Source of the DNA: Verrucomicrobiota bacterium
GTDB lineage: Bacteria; Verrucomicrobiota; Verrucomicrobiia; Methylacidiphilales; Verrucolacustridaceae
Assembly: GCA_010025475.1 (NCBI GenBank)
Contig: RGTE01000028.1
Location: forward strand, 1 to 11,177
Length of the DNA: 11,177 nt
Direction: 5' to 3'
Below the pieces are notes generated by a model. That model saw only the letters and a program-made list of their open reading frames with translations, searched no databases and had not been told where the DNA came from. How positions within the stretch are numbered: position 1 is the first letter of the stretch; each line of letters starts with the position of its first letter. This document shows, one piece after another, positions 7,830 to 11,177 of this stretch. The position numbers and the translations under genes are program-made.

Positions 7830-8882
7830 TCAAGCCGCAGAGGCGATCTCCGTAAAAACTCCATCCTTGGTCGTTTGGGGCTTCCAATTCCATGCTTTTT
7901 CCGCGCGGTGGCAGTCGAGAACGATCCAGGGAAGATCGAAAGGGCGCGGCTGGGGATCGGAACCCACCTCACGGGGACCGAACCTTTTCTCGCACCAGTC
8001 GCTCAATTCGCTCAGGGAGGAGCTGTTGGCCAGACCACCGCCAAAGTTGCAGATCCGGAGATCCAGGCCATCACCCGGATCAGTCGGCTTTTGCCCATCA
8101 AGCTGGGCCGAAAGGACCGGCACCAGATCGCGGGGGTGGAGGCAGTCGCGTACTTGGGAACCTTTGCCATCAAAGCCGATGTATTTGAGCGGCTTTCGTT
8201 CCTTCCAAGATCTTATCCAAAAGGAAAAGATGCCTTGGTCCGCCCTTCCGAACTGACCTTTTCCGGCCAAGACACCGCACCGGTTGATCCAGACCGGGAA
8301 ACCAAAGGCATCCCCGTATTCCAAGGCGAGAATCTCTGCGCAGCGCTTGGAAGATCCGTAGAGTGAGAGCGGCGGCTCGGCGGGAAAATTTTCGGCAATG
8401 CCGTGTCCGGAAAGCCCGGGAGGATGGGTCGAGCGGGAGAAATCGGGACGGTAGGCGCCTTCCACGGATTTTACCCTGATGGAGGCAAGCGGCCGGATGG
8501 AGTAAACCCGGCTGGTGCTCATGAGGATGAAGCCCGCCCCGTGCTGCTTGCAGAACTCCAGCATTCGGATGGTGCCGATGAGATTGTGATCCAAAAGGTC
8601 AAAGGACGTCATGCCTGTTCCCGTGCCGGCCAGCACGCTAGGCTCGGCGGCACAGTCGATGACCCAGTCGACTTTGGGGATTCTCGCCAGGTCCTCCGGA
8701 CGACGGATGTCGCCCTCCACCATGTGGATCCCCTTGGCCTGAAGAGGCTGGAAGTTGGTCCGGCTTCCCTCCCGTAAAAAGTTGTCCAATCCCCAGATTT
8801 CCGGGCTTGGGCGGCGATCGCGAAGTTCCTGGGCCAAGGCTGAACCAACAAAGCCACAGGCTCCGGCGATCAAAATCTTCAC
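7830..8882 (-). CDS. NAD-dependent sugar epimerase, CDP-tyvelose 2-epimerase-like
   Basis: A 350-residue extended short-chain dehydrogenase/reductase. The NAD-binding GACGFVGS is at 7-14, GDIR at 57-60, the serine region MSTSRVY at 121-127, and the catalytic YGSSK at 175-179 (Tyr175, Lys179). Several phrases resemble CDP-tyvelose (CDP-paratose) 2-epimerases as I recall them: LDNFLREGSRTNF (32-44), GQFGRADQG (209-217), GKGSQVRDCLHPRDL (239-253), and the NFGGG...NSSSL stretch near 275-285. Such enzymes invert C2 of CDP-dideoxyhexoses for O-antigens, but many relatives in polysaccharide clusters have unproven substrates, and no CDP-sugar synthesis genes are seen here. Translation starts at GTG (8880-8882) with no clear Shine-Dalgarno sequence. 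It leads the minus-strand run with the methyltransferase and GT2 gene and is divergent from the GDP-mannose epimerase gene, 93 nt away. Confidence 0.82.
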   Translation of the reverse strand: MKILIAGACGFVGSALAQELRDRRPSPEIWGLDNFLREGSRTNFQPLQAKGIHMVEGDIRRPEDLARIPKVDWVIDCAAEPSVLAGTGTGMTSFDLLDHNLIGTIRMLEFCKQHGAGFILMSTSRVYSIRPLASIRVKSVEGAYRPDFSRSTHPPGLSGHGIAENFPAEPPLSLYGSSKRCAEILALEYGDAFGFPVWINRCGVLAGKGQFGRADQGIFSFWIRSWKERKPLKYIGFDGKGSQVRDCLHPRDLVPVLSAQLDGQKPTDPGDGLDLRICNFGGGLANSSSLSELSDWCEKRFGPREVGSDPQPRPFDLPWIVLDCHRAEKAWNWKPQTTKDGVFTEIASAA

Positions 8883-8941
8883 CGAAAAATCATGAGCCGG
8901 CGGAAGGACCTATCCAAGGCTTTAGTGGTCGGAGTTTCGGG

Positions 8942-8969
8942 TTGAGAAAATGAGCTTAGTCGACATTAT
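8942..8969 (+). promoter_or_regulatory. Candidate sigma-70 type promoter for the GME gene
   Basis: TTGAGA (8942-8947, five of six to TTGACA) is followed after 16 nt by CATTAT (8964-8969, four of six to TATAAT). It lies in the 93-nt divergent gap. Transcription would begin near 8976, which is the first ATG of the gene. The message would then be leaderless from 8976 or start at the second ATG (8997) with a 20-nt leader. Neither ATG has a convincing Shine-Dalgarno sequence. This is a motif match only. Confidence 0.3.
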
Positions 8970-8975
8970 GACGGA

Positions 8976-9962
8976 ATGTCGCGAACGCCTCATCCTATGT
9001 CTTCGGTCCTTGTGGCCGGGGCGGGAGGTTTTATCGGCGGGCACCTCGTGGCGTATTTGCGCAAGCAGGGGATCAAAAATATCCGGGCGGTGGATCTGAA
9101 GCCGCTCAAGGAGTGGTACCAGAAGTTTGACGATGTGGAGAATCACCAGCTGGACCTGAGGGAGCTGGAAGCCTGCCGTAAGGCGGCCAAGGGGATGGAG
9201 TGGATCTACAATCTGGCCGCCGACATGGGGGGCATGGGTTTCATCGAACTCCACAAGGCCGAGTGCATGCTTTCTGTCCTTATCAACACCCATCTGCTGA
9301 TGGCGGCCAAAGAGGCCGGGGCGAAACGGTTCTTTTATGCCTCTTCTGCCTGCGTGTACGCGGCCGACAAGCAGACCACAACGGAAAATCCGGGTTTGAA
9401 GGAGTCGGACGCCTACCCGGCCATGCCGGAGGACGGATATGGTTGGGAGAAGCTGTTCAGCGAGCGGATGTGCCGGCACTTCCGGGAGGATTACAAGTTG
9501 GAGACCCGAATCGTGCGCTACCACAATGTCTATGGGCCGCACGGCACTTATGATGGCGGTCGGGAAAAGGCGCCGGCGGCGATCTGCCGGAAGGTGATCG
9601 AGGCGCAGAAGAACAAGACCGGGGAGATTGAGATCTGGGGGGACGGTCAACAGACCCGGAGCTTCATGTATATCGATGACTGTATCAAGGGATCGACCGA
9701 GATCATGGAGAGCGACATCCGGGAGCCGATCAACCTCGGTAGCGCGGAGATGGTCTCGATCAACCAACTGGTGGACATCGCGGAGGGCATCGCCGGGGTG
9801 AAATTGAAGAGAAAATACAACTTGGGCGCCCCCAAGGGGGTGCGGGGTCGGAGCAGTGATAACGCGCTGATTCAAAAATTGATGGGCTGGGAGCCAAACA
9901 CGAGGCTGAAGGATGGGCTTTCCAAGACCTATGCTTGGATCAAGGGGGAAATGGATTTTTAA
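8976..9962 (+). CDS. gme: GDP-mannose 3,5-epimerase
   Basis: A 328-residue extended short-chain dehydrogenase/reductase that matches GDP-mannose 3,5-epimerase closely. This enzyme converts GDP-D-mannose to GDP-L-galactose (and GDP-L-gulose). Visible marks are GAGGFIGGHL (15-24) for NAD, the strongly diagnostic AADMGGMGFI (81-90), YASSACVY (121-128) with Cys126, YGWEK (155-159), and GGREKAPAA (194-202) with Lys198. GDGQQTRSF (222-230) and the EMVS / GVRGRSSDN phrases near the C-terminus also agree. Spacings Cys126-Tyr155-Lys159-Lys198 equal those of Cys145-Tyr174-Lys178-Lys217 in the Arabidopsis enzyme as I recall it, so all catalytic residues appear present. Start is ATG 8976 or the second ATG at 8997; the family N-terminus fits either. 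In a bacterial locus with glycosyltransferases the product most likely supplies L-galactose-type units for a surface glycan. Confidence 0.93.
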   Translation: MSRTPHPMSSVLVAGAGGFIGGHLVAYLRKQGIKNIRAVDLKPLKEWYQKFDDVENHQLDLRELEACRKAAKGMEWIYNLAADMGGMGFIELHKAECMLSVLINTHLLMAAKEAGAKRFFYASSACVYAADKQTTTENPGLKESDAYPAMPEDGYGWEKLFSERMCRHFREDYKLETRIVRYHNVYGPHGTYDGGREKAPAAICRKVIEAQKNKTGEIEIWGDGQQTRSFMYIDDCIKGSTEIMESDIREPINLGSAEMVSINQLVDIAEGIAGVKLKRKYNLGAPKGVRGRSSDNALIQKLMGWEPNTRLKDGLSKTYAWIKGEMDF

Positions 9963-9964
9963 TT

Positions 9965-10036
9965 GGTGAGAAGGTCGGAAGGTGAGAAAGTGGAAAAGTG
10001 AGAAGGTGAGAATGTGGGAAGGTGAGAAGGTTGGAA
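9965..10036 (+). repeat. Left octamer array, consensus GGTGAGAA, nine units
   Basis: The sequence divides without gaps into nine 8-bp units. Four are exactly GGTGAGAA (9965, 9981, 10005, 10021). The others are GGTCGGAA, AGTGGAAA, AGTGAGAA, TGTGGGAA and GGTTGGAA. A more degenerate unit, AGTTTGGG, follows at 10037. The strand is almost pure purine with T at the third place of each unit. It starts 2 nt after the GME stop codon and ends 45 nt before the four-helix-bundle gene. The rest of that gap shows no clear promoter or ribosome binding site. Confidence 0.85.
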
Positions 10037-10081
10037 AGTTTGGGGGTGGTGTGCAGGGAACTGGGCGGTTAAAAATCACAG

Positions 10082-10435
10082 ATGGCGTTGGCGAGAAGGT
10101 TCGAGGAGTTGGAGATTTGGCAGGAGGCCAGGAAGCTTCATCGACTGGTTTGGGAGGAAACGCGCGCCAGTAAGGATTTCGAATTCCGATCCCAGATTCG
10201 CAGGGCCGCCCTTTCGATCATGAACAATATTGCGGAGGGGTTTGAGCGGCGGACGGACAAAGACTTCGCCCACTTTCTTGATTTGGCCAAATCCTCCTGT
10301 GGGGAGCTCCGTTCGATGGCCTATGCCGGGGAGGACGTGGGGGTTTTTACCGCAGGCTGGGCCCTCGAGTTGCGCGTCCAGGCGGAACTTCTTTCCAAAC
10401 GAATCGCGGCGTTTGCCCGCCGCCTTCGCCAATAA
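10082..10435 (+). CDS. Four-helix-bundle protein, S23 / 23S rRNA IVP family
   Basis: A 117-residue all-helical protein of the S23/23S rRNA intervening-sequence protein family. The family pattern is clear: RFEELEIWQEARKLHRLVW (6-24), then FRSQIRRAALSIMNNIAEGFER (35-56) and DFAHFLDLAKSSCGELRS (61-78), and a last helix near 93-116. Length is normal. Proteins of this family are encoded in the loops of 23S rRNA intervening sequences in spirochaetes and others, and also stand alone in many genomes. They are also relatives of the Avd accessory proteins of diversity-generating retroelements. Molecular function is poorly known; nucleic-acid binding has been proposed. Nothing links it to glycan synthesis. 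It splits an otherwise glycan-related gene pair and is flanked by inverted octamer arrays. ATG 10082 matches the family start but has no Shine-Dalgarno sequence in the preceding 20 nt. Confidence 0.9.
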   Translation: MALARRFEELEIWQEARKLHRLVWEETRASKDFEFRSQIRRAALSIMNNIAEGFERRTDKDFAHFLDLAKSSCGELRSMAYAGEDVGVFTAGWALELRVQAELLSKRIAAFARRLRQ

Positions 10436-10437
10436 AA

Positions 10438-10472
10438 ACCTTCCCACATTCGCACCTTTGCACTTTCGGACG
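10438..10472 (-). repeat. Right octamer array, inverted copy of the left array
   Basis: Read on the minus strand it is CGTCCGAA, AGTGCAAA, GGTGCGAA, TGTGGGAA and then GGT, in the same 8-bp phase as the left array. The order AGTGnnAA-GGTGnGAA-TGTGGGAA-GGT is the same as left units 5 to 8 (9997-10023). It begins 2 nt after the TAA of the four-helix-bundle gene and ends 18 nt before the WecG/TagA-family ATG. In an RNA spanning both arrays, about 30 nt could pair around a loop holding the gene. Confidence 0.8.
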
Positions 10473-10490
10473 GTAGCGGCAAAATAAGTC

Positions 10491-11177
10491 ATGCCAGACA
10501 GGAATCAACGGGTGGATGTCCTCGGGGTGGGAGTCAGCGCCCTCAATCTGGAGTCAGCCAAGAAAACAATCCTGGAGCGGTTGGAGCGCAGGCAGAAAGG
10601 GTACATCTGTGTCACCGGAGTGCACGGGGTGATCGAGGCCCAGGAGCACGGGGTGATCGAGGCCCAGGACGACTCCCGATTCCGCAACATCCTTAACGAG
10701 TCGTTTCTCACCACGCCGGACGGGATGCCGATGGTGTGGATCAGTTGGCTCCGCAAGCACCATGAGGTGGACCGGGTCTACGGACCGGACCTGATGTTGG
10801 AGATGGCGGCGGCCACCCGGGATGGGAAATTCACCCATTTTCTTTATGGCGGTCGGCCGGGGATCGCGGAGTTGTTGCAAACAAGGCTGGAGGAGCGTTA
10901 CCCCGGCATTCGGATTGTGGGCACCTACACGCCACCTTTTGGGCCCTTGTCGGCTGAGGAGGAAGGGAAGTTGCAGGAAAGATTTCGGAAGCTGAGGCCG
11001 GATATGACCTGGGTCGGCCTAAGCACGCCCAAACAGGAGCGTTTCATGGCGGATTATCTGCCCAAGCTCGATACCACGGTGATGTGTGGGGTGGGGGCGG
11101 CCTTTGATTTTCATTCCAAGGTGGTAAAACAGGCGCCTCGCTGGATTCAGCGATCCGGCTTCGAATGGCTCTACCGG
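10491..11177 (+). CDS. WecG/TagA/CpsF-family (GT26) glycosyltransferase, 3' end outside window
   Basis: The first 229 residues of a GT26 enzyme, reading open to the window edge. Family members usually have about 240-260 residues, so little is missing. Marks are VDVLGVGVSALNL (8-20), the start of the catalytic region YICVTGVHGV (38-47), TTPDGMPMVW (74-83) with the conserved aspartate Asp77, LYGGRPG (118-124), WVGLSTPKQERF (174-185) and CGVGAAFDFHS (199-209) followed by APRWIQRSGFEWLYR (215-229). Members transfer ManNAc, ManNAcA, glucose or related sugars from a UDP donor to an undecaprenyl-diphosphate-linked first sugar, so it may add the second sugar of the repeat unit. Residues 45-52 and 53-60 are a tandem duplication (HGVIEAQE/HGVIEAQD); one copy restores the usual spacing. 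ATG 10491 fits the family start but has no strong ribosome binding site. The sugar specificity is unknown. Confidence 0.92.
   Translation, partial: MPDRNQRVDVLGVGVSALNLESAKKTILERLERRQKGYICVTGVHGVIEAQEHGVIEAQDDSRFRNILNESFLTTPDGMPMVWISWLRKHHEVDRVYGPDLMLEMAAATRDGKFTHFLYGGRPGIAELLQTRLEERYPGIRIVGTYTPPFGPLSAEEEGKLQERFRKLRPDMTWVGLSTPKQERFMADYLPKLDTTVMCGVGAAFDFHSKVVKQAPRWIQRSGFEWLYR
10622..10669 (+). repeat. Perfect 24-bp in-frame tandem duplication
   Basis: Positions 10622-10645 and 10646-10669 are identical over all 24 bases and directly adjacent. The duplication adds exactly eight codons to the GT26 gene between the conserved Thr42 and Asp77. It may be a recent natural duplication, as no base has diverged, or an assembly or sequencing artefact. 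Confidence 0.9.

Larger units (their letters stand above)
9965..10472 (+). mobile_element. Putative IVS-like cassette: inverted octamer arrays around a four-helix-bundle gene
   Basis: About 508 bp between the GME stop and the WecG/TagA-family start. The left end is an 8-bp-periodic array beginning 2 nt after the GME stop. The right end is a shorter array in inverted orientation beginning 2 nt after the four-helix-bundle stop. Positions 9994-10023 and 10438-10467 are inverted copies with 26 of 30 matches, including a perfect 14-nt core (10010-10023 against 10438-10451). Only 18 nt lie between the right array and the next start codon. Size, terminal complementarity and the type of enclosed gene recall the intervening sequences of 23S rRNA genes, in which the termini pair and the S23/IVP gene lies in the loop. 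No rRNA, transposase or target-site duplication is seen, so mobility is inference. Confidence 0.45.

Noticed and set aside
7793..7972. 60-codon N-terminal extension of the methyltransferase frame
   Set aside because: It overlaps the epimerase coding end, shows no similarity to the family, and a strong ribosome binding site stands before the internal ATG at 7792.
8922..10079. Long open frame (385 codons) on the minus strand across the GME gene
   Set aside because: It is antisense to a clearly conserved enzyme, has no recognisable domain, and its N-terminal part is just the translated octamer array. GC-rich codon bias explains the missing stops.
9982..10173. Small plus-strand open frame running through the left octamer array
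   Set aside because: It is translated repeat followed by out-of-frame four-helix-bundle sequence; an 8-bp repeat does not keep a coding frame.
9965..10472. CRISPR array or diversity-generating retroelement
   Set aside because: Units are 8 bp with no spacers. The four-helix-bundle protein is related to Avd, but there is no reverse transcriptase and no template/variable repeat pair in the window.
9965..10490. True 23S rRNA intervening sequence
   Set aside because: The flanks are coding sequences for sugar enzymes and not rRNA, so only an IVS-like origin can be proposed.

Overview
The window is a stretch of a bacterial surface-polysaccharide locus (O-antigen, capsule or exopolysaccharide type). 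It is GC-rich by eye and gene-dense. Most gene junctions are short, several starts are GTG, and one may be TTG. Nothing here fixes the taxon. An environmental Gram-negative, perhaps of the Planctomycetes-Verrucomicrobia-Chlamydiae group, would fit the gene style, but that is a weak guess.

The layout is four strand-alternating blocks. Block 1 (minus strand, 3816 down to 28) reads GT4 glycosyltransferase, polysaccharide pyruvyl transferase, Wzx-type flippase, with gaps of only 3 and 12 nt. Block 2 (plus, 3864-6352) holds a GT39-like membrane glycosyltransferase and, after a purine-rich 131-nt spacer, an FkbM-type methyltransferase. Block 3 (minus, 8882 down to 6385) is a tight run: a CDP-tyvelose-epimerase-like short-chain dehydrogenase/reductase, a class I SAM methyltransferase and a GT2 glycosyltransferase of the polyprenyl-phosphate type. 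Block 4 (plus, 8976-11177) starts with a GDP-mannose 3,5-epimerase and ends in a WecG/TagA/CpsF-family (GT26) glycosyltransferase that runs off the window. A small cassette carrying a four-helix-bundle (S23/IVP-type) gene sits between those two.

Inferred joint working: the two epimerases make rare nucleotide sugars (GDP-L-galactose is the best supported product). WecG/TagA and GT4 enzymes act early on lipid-linked oligosaccharides in the cytoplasm. The flippase exports the unit. The GT2 enzyme could make a polyprenyl-phosphate sugar that the GT39-like enzyme uses on the outer face of the membrane. Pyruvyl transfer and two methyltransferases decorate the glycan.

The two most notable items lie in the last 1.2 kb. 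First, a roughly 508-bp unit fills almost the whole GME-WecG/TagA intergenic gap. It has an 8-bp-periodic array (consensus GGTGAGAA) on the left and an inverted, shorter copy on the right, enclosing the four-helix-bundle gene. This resembles the architecture of 23S rRNA intervening sequences, but outside rRNA. Second, the WecG/TagA gene carries a perfect 24-bp in-frame tandem duplication, adding 8 residues within the conserved N-terminal catalytic region.
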